A stretch of 64,000 bases of DNA from Alphaproteobacteria bacterium UBA3612 (GCA_002375465.1 DFLT01000005.1:186001-250000); one strand, 5' to 3'. Positions 8,405-18,345 are shown, counted from the stretch's first letter. Translations and numbers: made by a program. Notes: generated by a model not told the origin, from the letters alone.

Positions 8405-9958
8405 ATGAGAAGCCTTCAAGAAGAATTGATGACCACACTTTACGGGGTGTGGCGCAAGCGCTGGCTGGCGCTGGTCCTGGCGTGGATCGTGTGTCTGGGC
8501 GGCTGGGCTTTCGTTGCGACGATTCCCGACACCTACGCCTCCTCCGCCCGTATCCTGGTGGAGAGCAGCTCTCTCATCCAGCGGGAGATGGGGGCCACGG
8601 GCGGCGCGAGGGGTGTCGACATCGTTCGTCAAACCCTGACGAGCCGGCTGAACCTCGAAAAAGTGCTGCGGCGGACCGAGCTCGATATCGGGCTGGAGGA
8701 CGAGGCCCAGATCGACGCGGCCATTGCCACCCTGTCGGACAACATCACGGTCGGCAGTCAATCGGGTAATCTGTTCACGATCTCCTACAGTTCCTCCGAC
8801 CCGGATCGCACCGATCAGGAAAATGCCGACATTGCGCGCAACGTCGTCGACAATCTGCTGCAGATCTTCATGGAAGAGAACGTCACCGCAGATCGTGACG
8901 ATATCAATGAGGCCATCCGGTTCTTCGAGGACCAGCTGGCCCAGCGGGAACGCGAGCTTGAGGCGGCTGAAAGGCGCCGTGCTGAGTTTGAGGAAACCTA
9001 TCTCGGCCGTCTGCCAGGCGAGGGAAATATCGCCTCGCGGCTCAGCCAGGCGCGCTCTGAACTGGAAAGCGTCGAGCTTGAGCTTGCGCAGGCGAATAGC
9101 AGTCTTGCAGCGCTGCGCGGACAAATCGGCGGTACATCGCCAACCGTGGACCAGCCGGGCAGTGGTAGCAGTCGCTTCATGGGTTCGGGTATGCAGACCC
9201 CTGCACGCCAGCGCGCCAACGCCATGGAACAGGAAATCAGCGATCTTCGGGCAAGCGGTCGTCTCGATACCCATCCGGACGTGATTCTCGCCCAGCGTCA
9301 ACTGGCCCGCCTGGAAGAGCAGGCGGCCGAGGAAGAAGCTGAATTGGCGAGAGAAGGCGGCAATAGGAGCGCCGCTGCATCGAACCCGGTTTACGTGAAC
9401 CTTCGCTCGATGGTCTTTACCCAGCAGTCCGCCGTGGCGGCCTTGTCTGCCCGCGCGAACAGGCTGCGTTCTGCCATCAATGACCTGGAAACCAAGCAAC
9501 AGGAGCAGCCGGGCATCGCGGCAGAGCAGTCGAAGCTCAATCGCGATTATGGCGTGCTTCGCAGCCAATACGAAGCGCTGTTGCGCAGCCGCGAGGAAAT
9601 TCGCCTGCAATCCGACGTGCAGACGCAGACGCAGCAGGTCCGCTTCAGCGTTGTGGATCCGCCATCGCAGCCGCGCCAGCCGGTGGCTCCCAATCGTCCG
9701 TTGCTGCTTTCGGTGGTGTTCATCGTGGCGGTCGGCGCAGGCCTAGCCCTCGCCTTCCTGGCGAGCCAGCTGAGAGCGAGCTTCGTCACCGCAGGTCAGC
9801 TGGAGGGTCAGTATGACGTTGCCGTTCTCGGCTCCGTCAGCGAGATCGTCAGCGAACAGGACCGTGCACAAAATCGCCTGCGGCTTGCCGGTTTCACCGT
9901 CCTTTCCCTTGGATTGGCGGCGATTTACGGTGCCCTGCTGCTCTATGAACTGATTTAG
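8405..9958 (+). CDS. Polysaccharide chain length determinant protein, XrtA system (Wzz/GumC-like)
   Basis: 517 aa inner-membrane co-polymerase. One membrane segment near residues 19-41, a long periplasmic region rich in predicted coiled coil (about 165-230 and 300-420, e.g. an ERELEAAERRRAEFEE stretch), then two membrane segments near 433-455 and 494-517. The first ATG is chosen because family members begin with a short EEL...WRRRWLAL segment, present here. The kinase is a separate downstream gene. It should set chain length together with that kinase. Confidence 0.92.
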   Translation: MRSLQEELMTTLYGVWRKRWLALVLAWIVCLGGWAFVATIPDTYASSARILVESSSLIQREMGATGGARGVDIVRQTLTSRLNLEKVLRRTELDIGLEDEAQIDAAIATLSDNITVGSQSGNLFTISYSSSDPDRTDQENADIARNVVDNLLQIFMEENVTADRDDINEAIRFFEDQLAQRERELEAAERRRAEFEETYLGRLPGEGNIASRLSQARSELESVELELAQANSSLAALRGQIGGTSPTVDQPGSGSSRFMGSGMQTPARQRANAMEQEISDLRASGRLDTHPDVILAQRQLARLEEQAAEEEAELAREGGNRSAAASNPVYVNLRSMVFTQQSAVAALSARANRLRSAINDLETKQQEQPGIAAEQSKLNRDYGVLRSQYEALLRSREEIRLQSDVQTQTQQVRFSVVDPPSQPRQPVAPNRPLLLSVVFIVAVGAGLALAFLASQLRASFVTAGQLEGQYDVAVLGSVSEIVSEQDRAQNRLRLAGFTVLSLGLAAIYGALLLYELI

Positions 9959-9966
9959 GAATCGCC

Positions 9967-10932
9967 ATGAGCGAAGATGATGACAAGAAAAAGCGGCGTG
10001 CTTCCCTGCTGGAAAGAGCCGCTGCGGAGTTGGGCGGCGGGCCTTCTACGCCGATAGTATCGCGTGAAAGCCAACCATTGTCCCGGCAGCCTGGTGTCGA
10101 CTCCCGGGTGGACTCCCGCGGCGTCGCGGAAACGGAGCATGCGGATCTGCCCGCCGGCGCGCCGCCCGTCATGGACGCGGTCGAGGAAGAGCCGAAGACC
10201 AGTCGTCAGGGGCATATCGACCTCGCAGCGCTGCGCGATTTGGGCTATGTCGTTCCAGACAGCCCGGCCACGGCGACGGCGGAGGAATTCCGCATCGTCA
10301 AGCGGCAGCTGCTGATCAATGCCATGGCGGAGGGCGACCGCCACATTGAAAACGGCAATTTGATCCTTGTCTGCTCTTCGCAGCCGAATGAGGGCAAGAC
10401 GTTCTGCGCGACCAATCTCGCCCTATCCATCGCGTCGGAACGCGATTTGACGGTTCTCCTGGTCGACGCCGATTTCGCCAAGCCCGAGATTCTCTCAACG
10501 CTTGGGCTGGAGGGCGGCAAGGGCCTGATCGACGTGGTTGCCGATCCGTCAATTGAACTCAGCGATTGCCTGATCAAGACGAATATCGAGAATTTCTCGG
10601 TTCTTCCGGCAGGACGCCAGCATAATCTGACGACGGAGCTTCTCGCATCCGAGCGTATGGGCGGCATGATCGACGAGATCGCGCGCCGCTATTCCGACCG
10701 TATCGTGATTTTCGATTCGCCGCCGTGCCTCGCATCCTCCGCGGCATCGGTGCTTGCGCTTCACGTGGGCCAGGTACTGTTCGTGGTAGAGGCGGAAACG
10801 ACGCGGGACGCGGAACTGCGCGACGGTTTGCAGATGATGTCCGTTTGCGACAACGTCTCGTTGCTTTTGAACAAGGCCCGTTATGCCGGTATCGGTCGCC
10901 GCTTCGGCACCTATTATGGATACGGAACCTGA
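9967..10932 (+). CDS. XrtA-associated tyrosine autokinase (BY-kinase)
   Basis: 321 aa. A poorly conserved 80-residue N-terminus precedes the P-loop kinase domain: Walker A SSQPNEGKT (137-145), Walker A' VDADF (166-170) and Walker B IFDSPP (248-253). The C-terminus has a short tyrosine group YYGYG (316-320) as the likely autophosphorylation site, smaller than the clusters of enteric Wzc. It is a cytoplasmic partner of the chain-length protein 8 nt upstream, a split arrangement as in Gram-positive CpsC/CpsD. Confidence 0.92.
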   Translation: MSEDDDKKKRRASLLERAAAELGGGPSTPIVSRESQPLSRQPGVDSRVDSRGVAETEHADLPAGAPPVMDAVEEEPKTSRQGHIDLAALRDLGYVVPDSPATATAEEFRIVKRQLLINAMAEGDRHIENGNLILVCSSQPNEGKTFCATNLALSIASERDLTVLLVDADFAKPEILSTLGLEGGKGLIDVVADPSIELSDCLIKTNIENFSVLPAGRQHNLTTELLASERMGGMIDEIARRYSDRIVIFDSPPCLASSAASVLALHVGQVLFVVEAETTRDAELRDGLQMMSVCDNVSLLLNKARYAGIGRRFGTYYGYGT

Positions 10933-10937
10933 CAGGT

Positions 10938-12578
10938 ATGCGCACCTCCACCGCCATCGGGGCCGTTCTCGTGCTCGCCGCATCGCCGCTTCATGCGGAG
11001 GTGGATCTTAGCGGCTTTGGACAGGTGCGGCAGGTGATCAGCACCAACAATAATCTCGGATCCGGCACTGCGGGCTGGATCGAGACCAGCGTCGGGGGAA
11101 ACGCGGACATTCAGACCCGCCGCGTCAACGGCTCCCTGAATGCCGTAGTGGCTCGCCGTTTCGAGGAATTCGGCAATATAAATCGCAATTACCGCGTTAA
11201 CGGCAATGCCAACATCATCGGCGAAGTGCTGGACGATCACGTCTTTCTGACCGTGGGCGGCACAGCCCAGCAATATGACCGTGACCTGCGCGGCTTCGTC
11301 GGCGGTGATCCGGACGCATCGAACGGCAATCGCGTACAGGCCTATGCCGGCTATATCGAGCCAAGCCTGATCGAACAGTTCGGCAGCGACTATGATCTGG
11401 CGGCCAGTTATCGGCTGGGATACACCACCGTCGACGGCATCGATGGCCGGGCCATCCTTCCCGGCAATATCGGTCTCGACGGTCGGACCAACGCGGCGCG
11501 CGGCCTGACCGACTCTTTTTCGCAAAGCGCAAATGGCAGCATCGGCAGCACGCCGGGAAGGCACAAGCTGGGCATCCGGGCGCTCGGCAGCTGGATGCAC
11601 GAAGACATCGAGCAGCTCGATCAAAGATACACCGCCTATAGCGGCAGCGCGCTCGCCACCTATCAGGTGGACCGTAAACTCAGCCTGACCTTCCAGGGCG
11701 GCTACGAGGATATCAGCAATACGCAGCAGTCGATCCTGTTCGATCCGGACACAGGCTTGCCAGTCGTCGGCGAGGATGGCGAGTTCGTCGCCGATCCCGC
11801 CGAGCCGAGACGCACTGCGTTCGAAAGGACGGGGCCGTTTGGAACGGCCGGTTTCCGCTACGTGCCGAATTCGCGAACGGAGCTCAGTTTCGAGGGCGGC
11901 TATCGCTATGGCGACCCCAATTTCAATGCTTTCCTGAACTACCAATTGGGGCCACGGACGGTTGTCAGCGGGCGTTTCAATCAGGGTCTTTCCAGCTTTG
12001 GACGGCTGTTGACGCAAAGTATTGACGGCCAACTCGTCAACGTTACGAACATCAATTCTCAGCAGCCGGTCAACCAGTGCATCCTGGGCGTCGATCCGAT
12101 CACCGGCGGCTGTGTCTTCGATGCGACGCAGGCTGTGCTGCCCGCCACCTTCCGAAGCCGCCGGGGCGAGCTGTCCATCGACCGCACGGGGGAGCGCCTG
12201 TTTCTGCGCGGGTCGCTATTCTATTATTCCCGCGGATATGTCGATCTGCAGCAATTGCAGGTGGCGGGCGAAGAAGACGTGACGATGCAGGGCTTTGGCG
12301 GCAGTGACGACAATTATGGTGCGCGTGTCTTCGCGGGTTATGATTTGTCGGACGAGGAATCGGTGCAGGGCGGCCTTACCTACACCCGCTCTGAATTCGC
12401 GCTAAGCAATGGCCGCAGCGACAATCTGTTGGGCGGCACAGTCTCTTATTCGAAGGATCTCGGCCAGTCGCTTTCCCTGATCGCGCGCGGCAACGCCACA
12501 TTCCGCCTGTCGAGCGGCGGGTTCGGGAATAATGATAGTAATTACAATGCCTCTGTCGGAATCAATTACAGGTTCTGA
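10938..12578 (+). CDS. PEP-CTERM/XrtA system-associated outer-membrane beta-barrel protein
   Basis: 546 aa from ATG 10938, 5 nt after the kinase stop; the same frame is open further upstream inside the kinase gene but the signal peptide fixes the start. Signal peptide with cleavage near Ala20. The body alternates polar and aromatic residues in many short strands (repeated xFxGGYRYGD-like pieces) and the last residue is Phe, as in outer-membrane barrels. It matches the uncharacterised TIGR03016-type protein that accompanies XrtA loci. It may help the export lipoprotein pass polymer through the outer membrane. Confidence 0.88.
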   Translation: MRTSTAIGAVLVLAASPLHAEVDLSGFGQVRQVISTNNNLGSGTAGWIETSVGGNADIQTRRVNGSLNAVVARRFEEFGNINRNYRVNGNANIIGEVLDDHVFLTVGGTAQQYDRDLRGFVGGDPDASNGNRVQAYAGYIEPSLIEQFGSDYDLAASYRLGYTTVDGIDGRAILPGNIGLDGRTNAARGLTDSFSQSANGSIGSTPGRHKLGIRALGSWMHEDIEQLDQRYTAYSGSALATYQVDRKLSLTFQGGYEDISNTQQSILFDPDTGLPVVGEDGEFVADPAEPRRTAFERTGPFGTAGFRYVPNSRTELSFEGGYRYGDPNFNAFLNYQLGPRTVVSGRFNQGLSSFGRLLTQSIDGQLVNVTNINSQQPVNQCILGVDPITGGCVFDATQAVLPATFRSRRGELSIDRTGERLFLRGSLFYYSRGYVDLQQLQVAGEEDVTMQGFGGSDDNYGARVFAGYDLSDEESVQGGLTYTRSEFALSNGRSDNLLGGTVSYSKDLGQSLSLIARGNATFRLSSGGFGNNDSNYNASVGINYRF

Positions 12579-12602
12579 ATGTGAGGGGCGAAGGAATGCG
12601 GC

Positions 12603-13667
12603 ATGTATACGGACTTTTTCAACCTTAACGGCAAGCCGTTTCAGTTAACGCCTGATCCCGATTTCTATGTCGATACGCGTACCCACCACAAGGCGATGGC
12701 GTATCTAACCTACGGCCTTGCCCAGGGTGAGGGGTTCATCATCGTCACAGGCGACATTGGCGCCGGAAAGACGACGCTGGTGGCGCGCGTTCTGCAGCAG
12801 AATGCGGGCAAGGGCATCGTCATTGGCAATATCGTCACGTCGATGATCAATGGCGAGGATCTGTTGCGTCTGGCGGTCGACGCCTTTGGCATGGAACCCC
12901 GGTCAGAGGACAAGGCCTATCTTCTGAACCAGCTGGAGCAGTTCTTTCGCTCCAAGCAGCGTGAGGGCAAGCGCGTCGTCCTGATCGTCGACGAGGCGCA
13001 GAACCTGCCGTTCGCGGCATTGGAAGAGCTGCGCATGCTGTCGAATTTCCAGGAGGGCGGCACCCCCCTTCTGCAGACGGTTTTGCTGGGCCAGCCGGAG
13101 TTTCGCGCGCGGCTGTCGACCGCCCCCAATCTGGAACAGCTGCGGCAGCGCATCATCGCGTCCCATCATCTGGAACCGATGAGCCGGGAGGAGGTCGATT
13201 CCTATATTGAAAGCCGTCTGGCGCGCTGTGGCTGGGCCGGCGACCCCACCATTACCAGCGCCGCCTATGATACGCTCTACGAGGCGTCGGGCGGCGTGCC
13301 GCGCCGCATCAACAATATCATGTCGCGCGTGCTTTTGTTCGCCGCGCTGGAAGAAGCGCACGAACTCGACCGAGACCTGATTACCGAGGTCGTCGCGGAT
13401 TACGACGCCGACAATGCCATGCCCGACCGCGCCAGTTTCCATCGACAGGTAGAGGCCGCCCGCTCCGGCAGTGCGCCGCAGAGCGGGGGCAATTCCGGCG
13501 GCACGTCCGATGCGGCCTCGACCGAACGGCTGGACCGGCTGGAGCGGCAGGCAGAGGCACATGACAAGGTGTTGAAACAGCTATTGTCGCTGATGTCGGA
13601 CATGAACGAGCAGTTGGAGGGGCTGTCGGCGGGCGCGGTCGTTCCCGGAAATCCAATCGCGGAATGA
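12603..13667 (+). CDS. XrtA system-associated AAA ATPase (ExeA/GspA-like)
   Basis: 354 aa. N-terminal MYTDFFNLNGKPFQLTPDPDF signature of ExeA-like ATPases, Walker A TGDIGAGKTT (49-58), Walker B VLIVDEAQN (126-134), a sensor region GQPEFRARL, and a lid with GGVPRRINN. The C-terminal 70 residues are low-complexity followed by a short helix. Its relatives in type II secretion act with peptidoglycan-binding partners; in exosortase loci the role is not known. It overlaps the deacetylase gene by ATGA. Confidence 0.92.
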   Translation: MYTDFFNLNGKPFQLTPDPDFYVDTRTHHKAMAYLTYGLAQGEGFIIVTGDIGAGKTTLVARVLQQNAGKGIVIGNIVTSMINGEDLLRLAVDAFGMEPRSEDKAYLLNQLEQFFRSKQREGKRVVLIVDEAQNLPFAALEELRMLSNFQEGGTPLLQTVLLGQPEFRARLSTAPNLEQLRQRIIASHHLEPMSREEVDSYIESRLARCGWAGDPTITSAAYDTLYEASGGVPRRINNIMSRVLLFAALEEAHELDRDLITEVVADYDADNAMPDRASFHRQVEAARSGSAPQSGGNSGGTSDAASTERLDRLERQAEAHDKVLKQLLSLMSDMNEQLEGLSAGAVVPGNPIAE

Positions 13668-14518
13668 GTATCGTCAATGCCATGTCCGTCGATGTGGAAG
13701 AACACTTCCAGGTCGGCGCCTTCGAGCGGGTGATCCGCCGCGAGGACTGGTCGGCGCATGCCAGCCGGGTAGAGGCGAATACGCGCGCTTCGCTGGACAT
13801 GTTCGAGACACATGGCGTTTTCGCGACCTTCTTCACCCTTGGCTGGGTGGCGGAACGTTCGCCCGCTTTGATTCAGGAAATTGTCTCACGCGGGCATGAA
13901 ATCGCCAGCCATGGCTATCAGCATGATCGCGTGCACAGCTTTACCGCCGACGAATTCCGCGCCGACCTTAGAAAGGCGAAGCGGCTGATCGAGGATGCGG
14001 CAGGTGTTGCCGTGACCGGCTATCGCGCGCCCAGTTTTTCCATCGGACGCGACAATGCCTGGGCGCTGGAGGTGCTGGCCGAGGAGGGCTATCGTTATTC
14101 GTCCAGCGTCGCCCCCATCCAGTCCGATCATTATGGCTGGCCAGAGGCGCCGCGCTTCCCCCACCGGCCCGTCACGGGCAGCGACATGATCGAGGTGCCG
14201 GTGACGACGGTCGAATATATGGGACGTCGCATGGCCTGTGGCGGCGGCGGATTCTTTCGCCTGCTGCCCTATAAATTTTCCACCTGGGCGATCGATCGCG
14301 TCAATCGTGTCGAGAAACAGCCCACCTTGTTTTACTTCCACCCGTGGGAAATCGACCCGGGCCAGCCGCGTATTCCGAACGCGCCGCTGAAATCGCGCGT
14401 GCGGCATTATACCAACCTGTCGGTCATGCAGGCGAAGCTGGAAAAGCTTCTGAAGCGCTTTCGCTGGGACCGCATGGACCGTGTCTTTCTGCCGGAGCAG
14501 GAGCGGCTGGTCGCATGA
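13664..14518 (+). CDS. XrtA system polysaccharide deacetylase (NodB-like, DUF3473 tail)
   Basis: 284 aa. NodB-type motifs: Asp10 in SVDVEEHF, the metal histidines His83 and His87 in SHGYQH, and Arg121 in YRAPSFS. The C-terminal part with FYFHPWEIDPGQPRI is the DUF3473 extension typical of this subgroup. Probably removes acetyl groups from N-acetyl sugars of the exported polymer. No signal peptide is evident, so it may act in the cytoplasm on lipid-linked sugars. Coupled on both sides by ATGA overlaps. Confidence 0.93.
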   Translation: MSIVNAMSVDVEEHFQVGAFERVIRREDWSAHASRVEANTRASLDMFETHGVFATFFTLGWVAERSPALIQEIVSRGHEIASHGYQHDRVHSFTADEFRADLRKAKRLIEDAAGVAVTGYRAPSFSIGRDNAWALEVLAEEGYRYSSSVAPIQSDHYGWPEAPRFPHRPVTGSDMIEVPVTTVEYMGRRMACGGGGFFRLLPYKFSTWAIDRVNRVEKQPTLFYFHPWEIDPGQPRIPNAPLKSRVRHYTNLSVMQAKLEKLLKRFRWDRMDRVFLPEQERLVA

Positions 14519-15561
14519 ACGCACTTGGGGAGGATGGCCTTCGCATCGTTACCGATGATGCGGCCTATGACGCATATCTTGCGCGTGCGAGCGGCAGCAA
14601 GCCGTTCCACCGCCGCGCATGGGGCGATGCTGTCTCCGCCGCCTGCGGACACCGCACGCATAATCTGGTGGCGCTGAGGGGCGACCAGTCCGTCGGTATT
14701 CTGCCGCTGACGGAAATTCGATCTCTTCTGTTTGGCAAAAGCCTGGTGTCCAGCGGTTTCGCGGTCGAGGGCGGGCCCTTGTTTGACGACGAAGCGGCGC
14801 TCGCCGCGCTGGATGACGCGGCGTGGGACATTGCCCGCCGCGCCGGCATTGCCGTACTGGAATATCGCGGGCCGGGGCGCATCCATCCGCAATGGCAGGA
14901 AAAGGCCACGACCTATGCCGCCTTCGTCCGCGATATTGATGAGGATAGCGAAGAAAACCTGAAAGCAATTCCCCGGAAACAGCGAGCGGAAGTCCGTAAA
15001 TCCCTGAAGCTTGGTCTTGAGGTTGCGATTGGGCGCGATGCGGCGGCCCTTGACGAACATTACCGCATCTACGCCACCAGCGTTCGCAATTTGGGAACCC
15101 CGGTGTTCCCTCGCGCCCTTTTCCGCGAAATGCTGGCCCGCTTTGGCGAGGATGCCGATATTCTGACGGTACGAAAGGATGGAGAGCCGGTCGCTTCCGT
15201 CCTCTCTTTCTACCATGACGGAACGGTCTATCCCTATTGGGGCGGCGGTGTCTTTGCCGCGCGGGCGCTGCGCGCGAACGAGCATATGTATTGGATGCTG
15301 ATGGAGCATGCGCGGGAGCGCGGCTGCACCTCATTTGATTTCGGCCGCTCGAAGGTCGGCACCGGCCCCTATTCCTACAAGAAGAATTGGGGGTTCGAGC
15401 CGCAGCCGCTTGTTTATGAATATCGCCTGGGCGAGGGGGCGACGATGCCCGACCTCAATCCTAACAGCCCGAAATTCAAGATGATGACTGAGATGTGGCA
15501 GCGTTTGCCGCTGTGGGTTGCCAATGGCGTCGGGCCTTTCATCGCGAAAAATCTCGGCTGA
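14515..15561 (+). CDS. FemAB-related protein, PEP-CTERM/exosortase system-associated
   Basis: 348 aa from the ATG overlapping the deacetylase stop (ATGA). FemAB-type double GNAT fold: IPRKQRAEVRKSLK in the first half and MLMEHARERGCTSFDFGRSKVGTGPYSYKKNWG near the end, the most conserved family segment. FemAB enzymes move aminoacyl groups from tRNA; this subgroup is of unknown specificity and may add an amino acid or acyl group to the polysaccharide or to the sorted protein. Stop and next start overlap (TGATG). Confidence 0.9.
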   Translation: MNALGEDGLRIVTDDAAYDAYLARASGSKPFHRRAWGDAVSAACGHRTHNLVALRGDQSVGILPLTEIRSLLFGKSLVSSGFAVEGGPLFDDEAALAALDDAAWDIARRAGIAVLEYRGPGRIHPQWQEKATTYAAFVRDIDEDSEENLKAIPRKQRAEVRKSLKLGLEVAIGRDAAALDEHYRIYATSVRNLGTPVFPRALFREMLARFGEDADILTVRKDGEPVASVLSFYHDGTVYPYWGGGVFAARALRANEHMYWMLMEHARERGCTSFDFGRSKVGTGPYSYKKNWGFEPQPLVYEYRLGEGATMPDLNPNSPKFKMMTEMWQRLPLWVANGVGPFIAKNLG

Positions 15562-16781
15562 TGGCCAAGCCCGAACTTCTGTTTCTATCGCACCGGATCC
15601 CCTATCCGCCTGACAAGGGAGATAAAATCCGGTCGTGGAACATCCTGAAGCATCTGACCGAACGATTTGACGTGCATCTGGGCGCGTTCGTGGATGATCC
15701 CGCCGACCGCCAGCACGAGCCCTTTCTGCGATCCATCTGCAAGGATGTGTGCCTGCTCGACGTTGCGACGGGCAGGGCGCGCGCGTCGCGTTTGCTCGGC
15801 GGGCTTGCTTCGGCAAAGCCACTCTCCATCGCCATGTGGGAGGACAGGGAAATGCACCGCTTCGTGCGCGCCCTGCTCGACCGGGGCGGCGTCGATCATG
15901 TGTTTCTGTTTTCGGGGCAGATGGCCCCCTATGTCCTGAAGCACACCACACGTCGACGCCTGATCGTGATGGACTTCGTCGACATCGATTCCGACAAGTT
16001 TCGCCAATATTCCCGGCAGTCGTCCTGGCCCAAGTCAAAGATCTACGCGCGAGAGGCAAAGCTGCTGGCGCAATTCGAAAAGAACGTCGCGCGTAATGTC
16101 GATGCCAGCCTGTTCGTTTCCGAGGCGGAGGCTGCGCTCTTCAAATCCTATGCGGGCTCCTACGCCCATACCGTCTATCCGCTGAACAATGGTGTCGATC
16201 TGGATTATTTCAGCGCCGATGCGGATTTCACGCCGATGACGCCGGGGCAGCCTGCATTCGTCCTGACGGGCGCGATGGACTATAAGCCCAATATCGATGC
16301 CGCCATCTGGATGGCGAAGGATATTCTGCCGCGGGTACGCAAGACACTGCCAAAGGCCGAATTCTGGGTGGTAGGATCCTCTCCGTCAAAAGAGGTAAAG
16401 GCCTTGGGTAAGCGTGAGGGCATCAGCGTTACCGGCCGCGTGCCAGACGTGCGGCCCTATGTTGCCGCCGCCGATATTGCCGTTGCGCCGATTCGTATCG
16501 CGCGCGGCGTTCAGAACAAGGTTCTTGAGGCCATGGCCATGGGACGCCCTGTTGTCGCGACACAGCACGCATTTTCCGGTATTCACGCGGAACCGGGAAG
16601 GGACCTGTGCATCGCCGACAGCGCGGAGGATTTCGCCGCGCAACTGATAGAACTGATGCAGGATGAGGTGCGCCGGCGTGATCTGGGCGCCGCAGCGCGC
16701 TCACGCATGGTGGCCGAATATAGCTGGCCGCACCAGATGCAGCGGCTCGATGCGATCATAGAGCGGCACAAGGTAAGCTGA
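15561..16781 (+). CDS. PEP-CTERM/XrtA system glycosyltransferase (GT4 type, TIGR03087-like)
   Basis: 406 aa from the coupled ATG. The opening LFLSHRIPYPPDKGDKIRSW is characteristic of this family. The C-terminal domain has VLTGAMDYKPNIDA, a donor-binding VTGRVPDVRPYVAAADIAV stretch, and the E...E motif VLEAMAMGRPVV of GT-B retaining enzymes. It is the only glycosyltransferase in the locus, so other sugars must be added by genes elsewhere. Lies directly before xrtA with a 13-nt gap. Confidence 0.93.
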   Translation: MAKPELLFLSHRIPYPPDKGDKIRSWNILKHLTERFDVHLGAFVDDPADRQHEPFLRSICKDVCLLDVATGRARASRLLGGLASAKPLSIAMWEDREMHRFVRALLDRGGVDHVFLFSGQMAPYVLKHTTRRRLIVMDFVDIDSDKFRQYSRQSSWPKSKIYAREAKLLAQFEKNVARNVDASLFVSEAEAALFKSYAGSYAHTVYPLNNGVDLDYFSADADFTPMTPGQPAFVLTGAMDYKPNIDAAIWMAKDILPRVRKTLPKAEFWVVGSSPSKEVKALGKREGISVTGRVPDVRPYVAAADIAVAPIRIARGVQNKVLEAMAMGRPVVATQHAFSGIHAEPGRDLCIADSAEDFAAQLIELMQDEVRRRDLGAAARSRMVAEYSWPHQMQRLDAIIERHKVS

Positions 16782-16794
16782 GGAGCGCCTGATC

Positions 16795-18345
16795 ATGAAT
16801 GAGGCAACGGCCATCGATAGCGCGCATGCGACACCTCTCGTGTCGCAATCCCCTGCCTGGCGTCTGTCGCTGACTGTCTGGGGTGGCCTGGTGCTTGCCA
16901 TCCTCGCCTTGTTCTGGCGCGACGCGCTCGGCATTTTCGACGCATGGTGGAATAATTCCATCTATCAGCACTGCCTGCTGGTGCCTCCCATCATCGCCTA
17001 TCTGGTATGGCAGCGCCGCAGGGAAGTGGCCGCGCTGACGCCGCGCCCGTTCCTGCCCGCTGCCGCCCTGTTGCTGCTGGGCGGTGTGGGCTGGCTGCTG
17101 GGCGAGGTCGCGGGCGTGGCGCTCGTGCGTCACACGGCGCTCGTCGGCATGCTGATGGTCAGCGTGCCGCTGGTGCTGGGCCTGACAGTCGCGCGCGGCC
17201 TGCTGTTCCCGCTATTCTACGCGATCTTCATGATCCCCTTCGGTGATCAGCTTGTCCCGTTTCTGCAGATGATCACTGCGGAAATGAGCATTTTTCTGCT
17301 CGATCTGTTCGAGGTGCCGGCATTCATCGACGGCGTCTTTATCCAGATCCCGACTGGCGCCTTTGAAGTGGCGGAGGCGTGCTCCGGCGTCCGTTTTCTG
17401 GTCGCCATGGTGGCGTTCGCCACGCTGGTCGCCCATCTATGCTTCAAGAGCACTTTTCGGCGCATTGCCTGCGTGGTCTGTGCGGTTGCGCTGGCGATCA
17501 TCGCCAATGGCATACGTGCATGGGGCACCATCTATATCGCTCATCTGACCACGCCGGCCTTTGCGAAGGGCGTCGATCACGTCGTCTATGGTTGGTTCTT
17601 CTTTGCGATCGTCATGGCCGTGGTGCTGGGGGTAGGCTGGTTCTTCTTCGACCGACCGGTCGACGATCCGGCCTTCGATCCCGCCCGCCTGCAGCGTGTG
17701 GCGCCGCGTGTCCCGGCCCCGCCCGCATTCATGATTGCGGCAATTGCAGGCCTCGTCGCCATCGCTGCGGCACCCGTTTACAGCATGGTAGTGGTAGAGG
17801 GGGGCACGGACGATATCGTCGCGCGCGTCGACATGCCGGAGGTGCCTGGCTGGACCAAGGTAGCGCGTAATGGTTCAGACTGGACCCCGCTCTATGACAA
17901 TTCGGATGCGCAGGCGTGGCAAAGCTATGCCGATGGGGAGGGCCGCCGGGTCGACCTTTACATCGCGATCTATGACAGCCAGGGCCCGGATCACGAAATG
18001 ATCGTCTATGGCAATGGTCTGATCGAACCGGATGGCGACTGGAGCTGGAGCCGCGACATCGCCAATCCGCCCGGCGGCCGTGGCGTGCAATTGCAACGGC
18101 GCCCCTGGATTCGCGACGTCTGGCAATATTATCTGATCGGGGACGAATTGATGGGCAGCGACTATGCGGCGAAACTTGCCCTGCTGAAAACGCGGCTCTT
18201 CGGCGGACCGGGCCGAGTGGCGACGTTGGTTGTTTCCACGGAGCGAACCGATGCGTCGGATCGAGGGCAGGACGCCATTGCGGATTTCGTCACCGCCATG
18301 GGTGCCCCGGACAGCGTCATCGATCAGGCGGCGATTACCGGCTGA
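16795..18345 (+). CDS. xrtA: Exosortase A fused to a C-terminal EpsI domain
   Basis: 516 aa integral membrane cysteine protease-like sorting enzyme. About eight hydrophobic segments cover residues 24-285. The catalytic triad is visible: Cys196 in EACSGVR, Arg241 in NGIRAWG and His262 in DHVVYGW. After another membrane segment (311-332) an EpsI-type periplasmic domain of about 180 residues runs to the end, starting around VDMPEVPGW. The fusion is the usual form of XrtA. The enzyme should cut PEP-CTERM proteins after export; the DUF4394 protein at 27172-28083 is a fitting substrate. GAG at 16781-16784 precedes the ATG. Stop overlaps the next start (TGATG). Confidence 0.96.
   Translation: MNEATAIDSAHATPLVSQSPAWRLSLTVWGGLVLAILALFWRDALGIFDAWWNNSIYQHCLLVPPIIAYLVWQRRREVAALTPRPFLPAAALLLLGGVGWLLGEVAGVALVRHTALVGMLMVSVPLVLGLTVARGLLFPLFYAIFMIPFGDQLVPFLQMITAEMSIFLLDLFEVPAFIDGVFIQIPTGAFEVAEACSGVRFLVAMVAFATLVAHLCFKSTFRRIACVVCAVALAIIANGIRAWGTIYIAHLTTPAFAKGVDHVVYGWFFFAIVMAVVLGVGWFFFDRPVDDPAFDPARLQRVAPRVPAPPAFMIAAIAGLVAIAAAPVYSMVVVEGGTDDIVARVDMPEVPGWTKVARNGSDWTPLYDNSDAQAWQSYADGEGRRVDLYIAIYDSQGPDHEMIVYGNGLIEPDGDWSWSRDIANPPGGRGVQLQRRPWIRDVWQYYLIGDELMGSDYAAKLALLKTRLFGGPGRVATLVVSTERTDASDRGQDAIADFVTAMGAPDSVIDQAAITG

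Noticed and set aside
8362..8769. 135-codon frame overlapping the chain-length gene
   Set aside because: Alternate frame of a well-supported gene; Arg/Gly-rich composition.
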